The position numbers were made by a program, and so were the translations under genes. Source: Xanthostigma xanthostigma (Eukaryota > Arthropoda > Insecta > Raphidioptera > Raphidiidae). From it: a DNA stretch of 64,000 bases. Position 1 is the first letter of the stretch. Every line of letters begins with the position of its first letter. Shown piece after piece: positions 43,376 to 55,891 of the stretch. The notes under the pieces were generated by a model that was not told the origin of the DNA, did no database searches, and worked only from the letters and a program-made list of their open reading frames with translations. The stretch covers positions 20,295,001 to 20,359,000 of the forward strand of contig OY754467.1 in NCBI GenBank assembly GCA_963575645.1, in the 5' to 3' direction.

Positions 43376-44754
43376 TGAAAAATAATATAATCTTGCTGCA
43401 TAAAAATACCTAAACATTTTCAATATTTTTATATAAATGAAATTTAATGAGAGACTTGACGTGAAACTTTTCTTGTGTTTTTCAATTCTGGCAAATTTGT
43501 GCAGTTCGTAAATATAAGTTAGGAAGGTAGTAACATAAAGTTGATATAACGAGAAAAGCTGTAGTTTACGGAACTCATTATTCTTGATAAAAATGGATTT
43601 TAGTGGTATTACATTTCTTGTAAATTATTCTCAATTTCGGAACTTTTACGCAACACGTTGTTCTATACAAAAACATTCTATCAGAAGTTTTGTAATATTT
43701 TTTTAAAAGAAGTCCACGAAAAAGTGAAAATATTTAGGCTTTAAATATTAAATTGTGTTCTGTTTCGTATTCGACATAAAGTACGTTGTCCAAAGTAAAC
43801 ATGAGTGGAATTCTAAAGATCTAGTCTAATTAATGATTGGGGATTTGATCCATTGGTGCCCACTTCAGATAAATAATTGAAAAGGATATACGCCATCTGT
43901 CCGCCATCTTGGAAAAATGGTTCTAACAGTTTTTGTCCGATATCTCCATAACGGTACATCTTAAAAATAAATGGTTAAAAGATTTTTTGTTTAACATCAA
44001 ATTTTCTACAACTGTTCTAGATAAACTTTTTGTCGTAAATTGCAAAATTAAAACAGTAATAAAGAAGACATAAATTTGTCGCAAAATTTTTAGCACGATA
44101 ACTTTCGACAGACTTAATCGATTTGAACAAAATTTGGTTCACAACCATCACCGCACAAATCCTATTAAAAATGGGCCTGTTCTGGATATTTTAAGGATGG
44201 TTGGAAAATAATTGTTCTTTAATTATCCTATCCTACTCTCCGCTCTTCAGAATTATTTGTAACTTTTATTTACAAACTTTGAGAATATAAAGATGTCTGC
44301 GTAATATGAAATACGACCCTGTATTAAAAGAAAATACCTAGACTAACCTTAAATCAAATGTTAAGTAATAAAAAATATTTGTTATCTGTTTAAATGTATA
44401 CGTAGCCGTCAATATATGCACTAAATTTAATTGGTGTAATGTTTTTAACAATAATTCTTTCTAAAAACTCAATTCAAGTGTTTTTAACTAATGATATTGA
44501 TTATATACAACATTAAATTAGTGAAGCCCATATAATACCAATATACAAGGTATCCAAAAAAATTCAGTTGGTGAAACCAGCCCATAAAAAAATACTAACA
44601 TTGTCACTAAAATGTTATCTTGTAATATTTTGGCATCTGTTGAACCGGTTTTTGCTCAAAATCTAATTTTCAGATCGAAGTTAAATGCTAATAATTACGA
44701 TAAAAAAACGCATGACCGTATGTTGCTCCGTTTTTATATCGAAGTAGATAAATT
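43376..44754. other. No recognisable gene
   Basis: AT-rich, with a part at 43880-44130 (GTTTTTGTCCGATATCTCCA, CTTTCGACAGACTTAATCG) that has the style of decayed insect repeats, but no clear partner in this window. Confidence 0.35.
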
Positions 44755-45390
44755 TTACAATGGCTAATAATAATCATTAGGATTAAATTTAAGTATACAG
44801 CATATATTTTCACTGAATTAGAAGGCTTATATGCCTATATGTATGAAAAATTGAAATGTCAGTGTCGGAGCTTGAACCCGAAACAACCAATTTTCGTGTT
44901 GGCTGAGTTACATTACTCTACAATGCCCACGACAGTTATTTTTTATTTTTCTTATATATAGCACAATGCAACGCAGAATCGACTACCCGCGAGAGCTAAT
45001 ATTTTAATAATAACACTACAAGAATGTTGACTTTCTCCATTTGGCTGGACTGGCTTAATGAAACTAATAAACCATGGAGAAATTCAACATTCTTGTAGTG
45101 TTGTTATTAAATAATTAGCTCTCGCAGGTAGTCGATTCTGCGGTGCATTGTACTATATATAAGAGAAATAAAAAATTAACTGTCGTGGGCACTGTAGAGT
45201 AATTAAACTCAGCCAACGCGAAATTGGTTGTTTCGGGCTCAGTGACATTTAAATTTTTCTTATATAATTATAAGCCTTCTAAAATATTATGACGATAATC
45301 GTTTAATATTATGCTTTCACTAATGCAGTGAAAAAATATGCTGTATACTAGAATTTAATTGTAATGTTTATTATTAGCCATTGTGATAAT
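44755..45390. mobile_element. Foldback element with tRNA-like text in both arms
   Basis: Bases 44755-45040 match the reverse complement of 45075-45390. Shared blocks are GTATACAGCATATATTTTCA or complement, GAGCTAATTATTT, AGTCGATTCTGC and ACAACACTACAAGAATG. Each arm holds a segment reading CTGAGTTACATTACTCTACA or its partner with a GGTTCAAGCTCC-like box, which resembles a decayed tRNA but has no clear anticodon. Confidence 0.8.
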
Positions 45391-46716
45391 AATGCAGTAA
45401 ATAAAATCTTTCTCATGGTTTATTAGATTTAAATTTTATCTCCACAAATCTCTACACACACCATAAATTAGACATCAATCACAAAATGGTATTTAATCCC
45501 ATTTTCTGATTGATGTCTAATTTATTATCAACATTTATCAAATTGTTTCCGAGATGTGTCGCGGAATCTGCAAGCGCCGAACTTTCTGTTCGAAACGGAG
45601 ATAGAATTTGATCAATTTTTAACGACTGGTGATGTTCTGATTAATACTATATATTCACATTGCGGCAATAGTCCTTACTTTAACTTTAATTATAATATAT
45701 TGCATTTACTAAACAATGACGAGATTTACCAAATTAATATAAATATAGTTTTGAAAAAAAAAATGAGAATTTCTGAAATTTTATTCTTGATTTACAGTTG
45801 AAAAATTCATTCGATTTCAGATTTTTCTTTGTTCTTAGTGATTCGTTCATAACAAACACCCTATTAAGGATTTGCTAGAGTCTGTTTGCTTGATGACTTT
45901 TTTTTATCAGAACGTTTCTCCTATTTTAACTTTTTTTATAGATTAGAGAAACTGCTTCATACATTTGCACTTTTCTGTACCATTCTGAACAAGATGCAAT
46001 CTTAAATATCTTTTCTTCTCTTCCTCCTCTTTCTTTTTCCACCTCTTCTTTTTTTCTGCATCATTTACTACTCTAGTTATACCGCTAACGCAGCGTTTAG
46101 AAGTTGCTTCGAATCCTAAGAAGTTATTCTTATACTTTTCTCTATTCCTGGTTAGGCACGCCGCAACCTGCCTCACGAGTCACGACCTTCCCTCACGTGG
46201 TACTCGGTCTGCCTACAGGTCGCTGCCCCTGTGGCTTCGCCGCAATGAATTGGCGTTATTTTCGCTACTCCTCCATCCTTGAAACATGACCTCCATTTTT
46301 GGTCGTCCATTTTCCTGACCAATATCTCGGAGAAACTTTTTTTATTTTCAGTGCGTTCTTTCTTCAGTCGTCTAGACTCTAGGAGTTAGACTTACAACAA
46401 ACATCCAACCGTTATTCAATATTGTTTTGTACATATTGTAGATAAAAGTATAGCATACATGAATAACTGTGCTATGTATTTTTACATTACCTACGTAGGC
46501 TTCCTGTGTCCATGCCATGTTAGATTCACTGGTCAATGGACATTACAGTGCATATAGACTATGAGTGGCTGAATAGTCTATAGCCAACGGCCGTTTGATT
46601 TAATGTACAGTTCGCGCCGACCAATGATAATAAACGGACAACAGTTAACTGTTAAAGTGTAATCATTTTAACCGCGAACTAACCTCACCTTACTCATCCA
46701 AACGTGCCAAAAAGGA
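45391..46716. other. Unassigned sequence with one GC-richer patch
   Basis: The stretch 46150-46240 is GC-rich (GCCTACAGGTCGCTGCCCCT) and gives an open frame, but I recognise no protein. The purine-rich minus-strand tract near 46005-46060 produces Lys/Glu-rich open frames by composition alone. Confidence 0.35.
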
Positions 46717-46791
46717 AGTTTCAGTGTTTGCACGAGTTTTTTTCTCTTCGTCAAGTGTTTTCTTCAGTATATACTAAAACAAAAAAAGAAG
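46717..46791 (+). promoter_or_regulatory. Candidate transcription start and non-coding first exon
   Basis: TTTCAGTG at 46719-46726 matches the arthropod initiator TCAGT, and AAGAAG|GTATGT at 46786-46797 is a good splice donor 70 bases further. A CCAAT motif lies upstream at about 46620. No coding sequence follows nearby. This is motif-based inference only. Confidence 0.25.
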
Positions 46792-47388
46792 GTATGTGTT
46801 AGTATACAATTCACAGAAGGATACATGTTTCGCAATAATTACATTTTCTAGTGCTTCCGTTGCCGGTGCGTGTTTTTCTTTTACTTGTTTGTTATGTTTT
46901 CCTTTTTGGTAATGATTTTTTTTTCGGTTATATTTTCGCTAACTAAATAACAATCAAATTATCACAGCACGTAACATGATTTGATGTTAATTGAACTGAC
47001 AATGAAAATAATAAATTTTTATTTGAAATTGGCAAGCACTAGGCTTAACGTGTATATAAAGTATCAATTTGTTGATTGACTTATTGTCAACTTAATCAGG
47101 ATGAACAATAATGTTTGTATAATAACCAGTTATATAATCCCTTCTAATAATTTGAAGTGAAAGGATCTTAGTCCGAATTAATTTGTTTAATATTAGTTTA
47201 GGATTAAATTAATAATTAATAGATTTAGAAATAAATATAATTTATATTGTTTGGCAATCTTAGTGAAAGTAAAATTTTCTTTTAAAGTAACGACTATGAC
47301 CACCGCTTGTGCCTTACATGAAACATTTATTGAAAATATTTTGAGAAATGTGTTTTCTTTTTCAGAGCCAAAGGACCCCGCATATACC

Positions 47389-47888
47389 TTATGGAATTTG
47401 GTTCTCGGTTAAATTGATCGAAAATGGTTTTATTTTATAGTTTAAAGGTCACTAAGAAAAAGTGTCCGTGGGCGCATAGCCTAAAAACCAATAATTTTTA
47501 GCTACAGTCTTACAGATATGTTTAGCGAGATTTTGGATATAGGGATATCCACTGAATTCACAGTCTTAAAAAAATCCTAAGCTCTGGAAATATGTTTTCG
47601 AGTGCGCTGTATCCGAATATGACATTATTGTTTTATATAGAATGACACTTTCCAACATTACCTAGTTTTTGACAATTTTTTGATTTCTAAAAAAAAACAC
47701 AAAAGTTACATGAAGCATGTTAACCAATTCAATGGATTACCCTATATCTAAAATCTCACTAAGCATATCAGTAGCTAAAAATTTATTAGTTTTTAGGCTA
47801 CGCGCCCATGAACACTTTTTCGTAATGACCTTTAAACTATAAAATAAATCCATTTTCGATCAATTTAACCGAGAACCAAATTCCATAA
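47389..47888. mobile_element. Foldback element of about 500 bp
   Basis: Bases 47389-47570 match the reverse complement of about 47728-47888. Shared blocks are TTATGGAATTTGGTTCTCGG, AAATTGATCGAAAATGG, ATAGTTTAAAGGTCA and GGGCGCATAGCCTAAAAACC-like sequence. The loop is AT-rich. Confidence 0.8.
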
Positions 47889-48299
47889 AGTTTGGGCGTT
47901 TGGTAGTTAACTGTATTTTAACTACATTATGGTTCTAGATCTAAACAATGTGATTTTATGTTAATGTATGTATTGATCCTAAACTAATATAAATTTATTT
48001 TGTGTCTACTTTTTTCCAAGTATTTTCAAAATTTATCGATAAATTAAAAAAAAAATAATCAGCATATCTATTTAAGATCAGTATTTTGGACAGTTGACTT
48101 TTTTTAAATGCATTTAAAACAGATAACTTATTAGAACCAAAAATGGTGAGCTATTGTCGAGGATTATTTTATAAATTTGAGTTTAGATCACATTACGCTC
48201 TTCTAAGATAATTTTACGTCAGCTTTGTTAAGGAAGTGGATAGCGCGCAACGTCTAAGTTTCTTATGAAAATTTTATATGCATTTATAGAGAATAAGAT

Positions 48300-48358
48300 T
48301 CACAGATTCACTGAATAAGCGAGTACAGGCTCTTTAGCTTACGTTATTCGCGCCTAAA
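48300..48358 (-). repeat. Copy of the GCGAATAGCGTAAGC repeat
   Basis: The sequence GCGAGTACAGGCTCTTTAGC then TTACGTTATTCGCGCCT is the reverse complement of the repeat start at 16338-16385, with small changes. Confidence 0.6.
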
Positions 48359-49305
48359 AATGGATATTTCGAAATTGTATATATTAGTTTCCGATAGTAA
48401 ATCTTGAGTTAAACAAAATACTGTTTAAACTTTTTTCTTGTATCTAGTAGGATACACCATTTTCGGTGAACACACTTGTCAATGGCAGACTTCATTATAT
48501 TAATACTTGTAATATATAGATGTTAAATGGTCGCTTTGATGTGGAATATTATCCTTATTAAATAGTTCTAACTATTGTTTATTGAGCTTATATTATTACG
48601 TGCGAGTTAAGAACAGATCTTATAGTTTCCGTCAAACTTTATAACCATTTCACTGAATGCAAACATTCGTACCTATTTACGTGTCTATCAAAAGCAAACT
48701 AATCAACAGTTCCAGAGAACTTATTGTTGTAAACTTCACAGATTGAAAACTGAAAGCAGTGAACAAAATCTCTTGCAATTAGTTTGACTGTAATTTCGTT
48801 TAGTACAGACAAACTAATCAAACAATACTTAAATATACATGAGTAATAAATGCACTAACTTAAAATTTAACGATTAATAATTATTTTACGTTTTACTTTA
48901 TTCTTTATTGTTACTTAATGGATATTATTATCTAAAATGTTGGTTACTAACTTACTGTATTTAATATTTTGAAAAATAATTTATATGGATTAATAGAATA
49001 TTTGTCCAAGCTCTTACCGTATAAAAGTCTGCTGGATAAGTGCCTGTTCTAGCCGGATACCGGAGCTTATTAGTCGGAAAACTAATTTTTGAAAAACATT
49101 AACATTTTCCATAATCTGCATAGACATCAAGTAGTGTTGAGCTGAATGTACCGATTTGTTATTTTCCATTAAGTGTATTATTTCTTAAATTTAATGATAA
49201 AATTTTAGTAGTGCTACCCAATAACTTTTGTAAACATTTTCAAACACTGCTGAGAACAAACTACAATAGATACTATAACACTAGTCACTACTGCCATGAG
49301 CCGTG
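48359..49305. other. No recognisable gene
   Basis: AT-rich sequence with no clear repeat or coding signal. Confidence 0.35.
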
Positions 49306-49308
49306 TAT

Positions 49309-49948
49309 CATATATCGCACGTTGAAAACAATAGTGACACTAAACAAAAAAGTTAACTTTTCACCTTTTGTAAGATTCATGTTTTACTGCAAGAGTGTCA
49401 CTATACGAAAATTTCCGTTTGCTCATAAATCCACTTATTTCCGCTAGATAGAGCTAGTGTCACTTTATATTTTGGAAGAATTGCCCATGGTCGTGTATGA
49501 TATAACGACACTATTTTAATTGTGTCAAAGCAGTTGTTTGGTACGTACGTCGCTGTAAGTGAAAAAGTGACACATTTTGTTAAATGACAGTTTACTGATT
49601 ACAGTTGCTACAAAAATTAATGCAAGTAAGTAAATACATAAAATGACACATTTTGTTCAGTGACACTTTTTGCAGTTGAAGTCTCCAATTTACTGGTTAT
49701 AGGTTATGACAACAATGACACTAAACAAAAAATTATTGTTGAAAGGTCTTTTTTTTAATAACTTTATTTTTAACATTGTGGTCAACAAATAAATTAAATT
49801 GTCTCATTATTAACAAAAGAATCTCTATAAGCAGTATTTAAATAGTAACTTTTTTAGGACAAAACAATATTATTAAAACTAAAAAGTGCTCTACTGTAAA
49901 ATGTAATTTTTTGCTTAATGTCACTTTTGTTTTCAACGTGCGATATGT
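49309..49948. mobile_element. MITE with repeated GTGACACTAAACAAAAA motifs
   Basis: The ends ATATCGCACGTTGAAAACAA and the complement of TTGTTTTCAACGTGCGATAT are inverted. GTGACACTAAACAAAAAA or close forms occur at about 49332, 49717 and, inverted, at 49914. GTGACACATTTTGTT variants occur at 49566 and 49643. Repeated subterminal motifs fit transposase-binding sites. Confidence 0.75.
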
Positions 49949-51234
49949 GTGTGTGCCGACATACGTTGAAGTAAATGTCCCTAAGATGCCTACATCAACT
50001 TATATTTTTTAGATTCACATCAATGATGCGATAAGGATTCTTATGAATGTGGCTTCTCTCTATTCTTTTCTGTACACGTTTACGGTACTATTTTCAGAGA
50101 GAGATAGAGATTGACCAAATTCTTGGGGCTAACTTTTAAGTCGATCAGTGCCATGATAACATATAGTAATTTTGCTCTTCAACCACAAAACATCAAAACA
50201 TTAACACAGGTCGCGGTCAGTTATACCTATTTTATAAAAAAAAAGAAATTAAAATGTTTATATCTCTCCAGATATATGGCTAAATGTAGCCAAGAAACAT
50301 CTTAAAATGTTTAGGATTTCATGATTTCCGAATTTCTTAAAATATAGTTGAACGTTTAGTGTAAAAGGCCAGATTTAGCCATAAATGGCTAGCGTAGGCA
50401 ACACTGAATAATGGTATGCATAATCTACGTACACATGATTGATTTTCAATTTAAGAAAAATTATATAATGCCAACATTCTGTAACGGCATCATTAATCTT
50501 TTGCCCCACTTTCAGTGTGCGTGAAAGGATGATTGGGTCACAAACGATGTTTGCGTGTCCCACTGTCTACAGAAATAGCTAGAATATCTAAAAAATGGCA
50601 TACTTATCTAAGAATAAGAAAAGACAAAACGAAAAACTTGTAACATAAAAAGCATTCGATGTTCAGTTCGTTATACAATTTTTCTTTAGAAAATAGGTTA
50701 AATTTTTTATACCGAGTGCTTCCCGAGCGTCCTTATTTTCCATCTCATATATAGAAGTGATGCATTAGTTGACTTTAACTTAATCAAAACAGACGTCTCA
50801 TAACAAATACCACTGAAGAAAACAAATAGCTAAAGAGAAATGGAAGAGAATCCACAAAAATACCAAAACAAAAACACACAGCAACAATCTTCTGTCTTTA
50901 TTCATACGATAAATACGAACAAACGAAGAGAGAGTCTTTCAGTGAACATAACTCTTTCCAAACAGCACACACTGTACAGATATATTTAACAAAAGACTTC
51001 TAGCGTCAGAGACGTATCCATTTTTTTTTTAATTTATGACCCAAAATTAGATCAAAACTACAAGTAGAACACTTGAAAAGTGAAGATAAAACGGGATCGC
51101 ATTCACTCGCTCGCTTGATCAATAATTTTACAATGGAAGTAGTCATCAGTATTGATTTATTTTTACAAAAAAATAAAATCACAGTGCGGCTTCTAAAAAG
51201 ATTTTACTTTGTTATAATATGTAGTTCTAAGCTT
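49949..51234. other. No recognisable gene
   Basis: AT-rich sequence. A few purine-rich runs near 50610-50890 give short open frames without recognisable content. Confidence 0.35.
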
Positions 51235-51672
51235 ACTAATTTCACACATCAACCCGAGTGTAAAAGAACGAATGGGGAAGGGAGGAACATGAGTACACAC
51301 ATTCATCTTAGTTTACCGAGATGAATGTTGTGTCCAAATTTCATGATGATCGGAGTTACCGTTCATTAAAATAAAAATTTTATTTTTAATTGGGGCTCGA
51401 ACCTACGACCCTGATATAGACAGTCGCTAATATGAGTATATTTAGTTAGTGCATTTTACCTCAATAGAAGCTTATTTTTGAGATACGTTTTGCAACATTT
51501 TTCAATAATGCTCCGCTCCTAATGGCCGTAGCGTGATATTATATAGTCTTCCTCGATAAATGGGATATCCAACAAACATTTTTTTTTTCAATTTGAACCA
51601 GTAGTTTCTGAGATTAGCGCGTTCAAATAAACAAACAAACAAACAAACTCTTCAGCTTTATTAGTATAGATG
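51235..51672. mobile_element. RepA copy with a tRNA T-arm remnant
   Basis: It has GAACGAATGGGGAAGGGAGG, TACCGAGATGAATGTTGTGT, GTAGCGTGATATTATATAG and the AAACAAACAAACAAAC end. At 51391-51410 the text GGGGCTCGAACCTACGACCC is the T arm of the internal tRNA-Lys-like sequence; the rest of the tRNA is lost. Confidence 0.65.
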
Positions 51673-52319
51673 AATGTTTATTTTGTTTGTTACCTAGCGT
51701 TCCTATACCATTCATCCGTTTACGGTAAAACTTTGGTGAGTTATTGTGCGCGTGCTTGTAAAGGTTCTCATTGAAAAAAAATCAAAAAGTATTTTAAAGT
51801 GGTGCTGCAACAATATGGAGCCACTACTGTAGTCGCTGCCGAGCGAGACGCAGTCCCCTGATAGAACATTGTAATACAGTGGAGCCAATGGCTCTACTAC
51901 TTCTCGCAGCCATTCAGTCGCGCGCGGAGCACATTTAATATTTTTTTAAATACATTTTTGCGTAATTCTATCAACAGCGATAACTATGATTAAAAATACA
52001 ACTAGAATTTTCAAAAGATATAGCTACTACGTCATTCATCTAATAGATGAAGCCATGCGAATGCATAAATTTAATTAATGCTTCATGAGGATTAGATAGT
52101 TCAATAAGCTGCAGTTTTTTTATTACTCGTCACAAGTTTTTTTAACGTCTAGACTGAAAGATTTGACATAATTATTATTATGATAAATCCAATTTGTAGA
52201 AAAACGTTTGATAAGAATATTCATAATGAATGTTAAAGAATTGAGCTAATTGCACAAAAAAGTAATTGAATACAATTACAATTACTTGGTAATGTTGAAT
52301 GTGGGCATACATGTAATAG
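51673..52319. other. Unassigned, with one hairpin block
   Basis: GTGGAGCCAATGGCTCTAC at about 51881 resembles the hairpins at 22235 and 22322, which suggests a decayed copy of that repeat at 51760-51960. The remainder is AT-rich. Confidence 0.4.
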
Positions 52320-52768
52320 TGCGAGATCTGGTATTAGAAATATATAATCCTCCTCTGTTATTTGATGATGACAAAGATTATATTATGTTAGAAAATATTA
52401 TACACATTGATAAATAGCACATGGGTTGCCCCGATTGGTTAACCATAAAAATCGAGCCTAAGATGAGAGAATATGACACAAAGGACTCGGAAAATTACAG
52501 GTTGCCTAATTTACCCGCAGCCTACGAACGCCACTGGGATCAGCCGAAAGTTCTCTCATCTTAGGCTTGATTTTTATGATTAACAAATCGGGGAATTTGA
52601 TCCGAAAAAGTGAAATAGAATTTATTTAATTTAACAGCATCAATACGCAATTTAACTAGGCAGCCCATGTGCGATTTATCAATGTATATATTATCTAACA
52701 TAATATAATCTTTGTCATCATCAAGTAACAGATTAGAGCATATATTTCTAATACCGGATCTTAGACTA
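52320..52768. mobile_element. Foldback element of about 450 bp
   Basis: Bases 52322-52430 match the reverse complement of 52661-52766 (TGATGATGACAAAGATTATA, ATTGATAAATAGCACATGGG). An inner inverted pair reads AAAAATCGAGCCTAAGATGA at 52447 and its complement near 52555. Confidence 0.8.
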
Positions 52769-54640
52769 TATGCACCTATCGTGATCCTTTCAACATAAAT
52801 GTGATTAATTTTGGAACTAGCGACAGACCGACAGATTATTAGATTAAGAATCTGTGATATACCGTGTGAATCTGTTAGGTAGGAAGCTCGCTGCTCCTCA
52901 GGTAAGACAGTAATTATAAAATTAGATTACATATTATGTTATAATAAGACTTGTTTATTTATGACTTTTTTATAGTTTTTCTTGTGATTCGTTATTTATT
53001 CTCATTAAATTCCCGGTTTCATCAACACCATAAATTTACGAATCGAATCTTTTTATAATTATATATTATCATAATTTAATAAAATAAGTAACGAATTGGC
53101 GAATTTTCGGATTTACTGAATCTTCTTTTTTACTTTCAAGTGCAATATTTCTAACGGTACGATTAAAAATATAGTATTTTTTAGTTTGGTCGGATGAGAG
53201 CAGTAGGATAAGATATTGCTATAGGTATATATATTATCATTTTATTTCAAATCAGTGTATACTGTATCTAAACAATTTTGATATTAACGAAAAAACCACA
53301 ACATTTGGTTGCAACATTCCGAGTCCAATGCTGAAGCAATCTGACTCGTTTCATAGTAAAAGAGTGAAACTGGTCATATACACTAAAGTCGGAGCTATAG
53401 CAGTATAGCTCTCTGCCTGCCTGATGAGATATACGCCGCTACCAGACTTGCTGGCAGTTGCTTTAGTTAAGGATGGAAGAAAAGTAGTTATTTATCCGTC
53501 GCATGTAGGATGTGTGAAATCAATCTTGAAAATTGTTAACATTTAAAAGAAATTTTATGATTTTTCTATTAGAATAACAGCAATGTGTCAACAGTACAAA
53601 AAAGTGGCGTCGGTATGATTGAAAAACGAATATAATTGGTTTTTGTCACCTTTCAAAAAAACAGTCAAGTTAACAGTGAACGCGAAGAAAATTTATACTT
53701 ATTGCTTAAGAAATAGCGAATACCTACCGACAATAGCAAGTTCAACCATTTATTAAAAATTGTTAAAACTGTAAATAACTAATGAAGCGTACAAACAATA
53801 CAAAGTACCCAACGAAAACTTTCGAAAGCTACTCTAGAGCCACCAAATATTCTGCACGAAGTCAGTATTAAGATTAATTTGACAATATATTTTAAATGTT
53901 TTTTGTACTGATGCTTCACAGTTTTATGAGAAGGCAGTTTAATAATTAAAATAAAATAATTAAAAATTTGAGCTAAATATTTTGGTTATGATCTAGAATA
54001 AATCATTTTGTAATAATGCAAATAATTTATTGTATATAGGACATGAAACCTATTATTATTTATTAATGGTGACATAAAAATCAGTTTGAGTACACGGGAC
54101 TTATTTATTTTGCCCATCACTTATTTGGAATATCAGAAATACAGGAGTAAATTTAACGCCACCACGCAGCATAGATCGCGACCTCTTTCTCCTCTTTCTC
54201 CCGACCTCCCTCACCAATAAATGGGAGGTGGCGTGGCAATACGACTTATGTACGTACGCACCCTCATACATGATTTTTATCTCTGTTATATAAGTTGAGC
54301 CATAACATTTATCGATAAAATATTTATAGATTATTATTAAAATTATTATTATTAGGTATAGTGCATCTTATAACGATTCACTTTATCTAAAAACAATGTG
54401 GAAACATTGTCGAAAAAATACATCAAAATCGGACATCTACCATTTTATTTAGTTTAGAGCTTTATGTTCGTCAAAATTATTCAACTTTACCTTTTTATTC
54501 ATCTTGAAAAGAACTATCAGATATGTGGTTAGGTTACAGATACATCAAATTGAAAATCATAATAAATATTTTGACAATAAAATGAAAAAAATCGTTTTGT
54601 TTAAGAAAAAAAATTAAACTATTTGATTTTTCACTTGCTT
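52769..54640. other. No recognisable gene
   Basis: Long AT-rich stretch. A GC-richer patch at 54155-54240 contains an imperfect inverted pair (ACGCCACCACGC and GGTGGCGTGGC). No coding signal. Confidence 0.35.
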
Positions 54641-54649
54641 TCGTTTGAA

Positions 54650-54733
54650 TTTAGGAAAGATAATTCGGTAAATCGTCAATAAAATAGAAAGTGAAAACAA
54701 GGGTCCCAAATTACTACCTTGAAGTACACCAAT
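54650..54733 (-). pseudogene. LINE reverse transcriptase motif fragment, inverted
   Basis: On the minus strand the text encodes G-V-L-Q-G-S-N-L-G-P-L and, after a one-base frameshift, I-D-D-L-P-N-Y-L-S. These match the conserved GVPQGSxLGPLLF...NDLP region of Jockey/CR1-like reverse transcriptases. The fragment points away from the C-terminal fragment that starts next to it. Confidence 0.65.
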
Positions 54734-54995
54734 ATTTTTTCAGATTTATATTTTGACCAAGTATTGTTGAGACATGAAGTTAATTTTGACATTCTTAAAA
54801 TGCTCTACTTTGCACATTTCCAATCAAATTTAGGATATGGTATAGTTACTTGGGGAAATGCTTGTGGGGTACAAAGAGTTTTTAAAATGCAAAAAAAAGG
54901 CTATACGCCGTATGCTTGGACTTAGCTGTGATACTAGCTGTAAAGCTTATTTTAAAAAGTATAAGATACTAACTTTACCAAGTTTAAATATATTA

Positions 54996-55795
54996 TACTA
55001 GCGGTCCCGTCCGGTTTCACCCGGGTGCAAAAGAACAAATGGGGAAGGGAGGGACATGAGTACGCACATTCATCTTAGTTTACCGAGATGAATGTTGAGT
55101 CCAAATTTTTTGCAGTTTTCGGCAGTTCCCTGCTTTATAACTTAATTTAAACTCAAACCTCCATTTTTCATGAAAATATTTTTTTAAGTAATAATTAATT
55201 ATTTCTTTTAAATCAATAATTACTGTATAATTAATAAAATATAATAAATATTTAATTGAAAAAACTGTAGAAAAATTATTTTTATATATAGGTACTGTAA
55301 TAGTTTTCAAATGAGCTATTATTTAGATTTATTTAATTTTAATTAGTTGTAAATAAAACTAAAATAAATTTAAATGATAGCCTTAGAAAAAAGCAATGTA
55401 GAAAATAAAAAAAAACACATTAAAAACATATTCTTCTAAAGTGGGGCTCGAACCCACGACCCTGAGGCTAAGAGTCGAGCGCTCTACCGACTGAGCTAAC
55501 CGAGATTCGGTACGTGCGCCGCTAATATTGGGATATACTGTTAGAGCATTTCACCTGAATATAAGTATATGGTGAAAAATGTTGACTGACATTCTGCAAC
55601 ATTTTTCATTGATTTACCGCTCCTGTTAGTCGTAACGTGATATTATATAGCCTATAGCCTTCCTAGATAAATGGGCTATCCAACAAAAAAAAATGTTTTT
55701 CAATTCGAACCAGTAGTTCCTGAGATTAGCGCGTTCAAACAAACAAACAATCAAACAAACAAACTCTTCTGCTTTATATATTAGTATAGATATAG
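54996..55795. mobile_element. RepA copy with tRNA-Lys-like sequence, inserted in the LINE
   Basis: ATTA lies on both sides (54992-54995 and 55796-55799), and removing the element restores the LINE frame across the junction. It opens TACTAGCGGTCCCGTCCGG and ends TATTAGTATAGATATAG. This is the clearest view of RepA boundaries in the window. Confidence 0.75.
55434..55505 (-). tRNA. tRNA-Lys(CUU)-like sequence inside RepA, probably a pseudogene
   Basis: Minus strand: D arm TAGCTCAGTCGGTAGAGC and T arm GTGGGTTCGAGCCCCAC are intact, and the anticodon loop CTCTTAG gives CTT. The acceptor (TCTCGGT against TTTAGAA) no longer pairs and the anticodon stem is weak. A T-run follows 14 bases downstream. 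It corresponds to 2256-2327 in the other long RepA copy. Confidence 0.65.
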
Positions 55796-55891
55796 ATTAA
55801 ACGTGTGCCTATATACCAAGCATAATATTAAAGATTTTGAAACATTACAGCAACCTCATTATTACAGCACAAGGAAGCATATCATAGGTAA

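Noticed and set aside
44855-44945. Possible tRNA gene in the 44.8-kb foldback arm
   Set aside because: A B-box-like GGTTCAAGCTCC is present, but the anticodon loop lacks the expected U33 and the arms do not fold well; kept only as tRNA-like text in the foldback entry.
46104-46289. Open frame over the GC-richer patch
   Set aside because: I could not match it to any protein family, and GC-rich DNA leaves frames open by chance.
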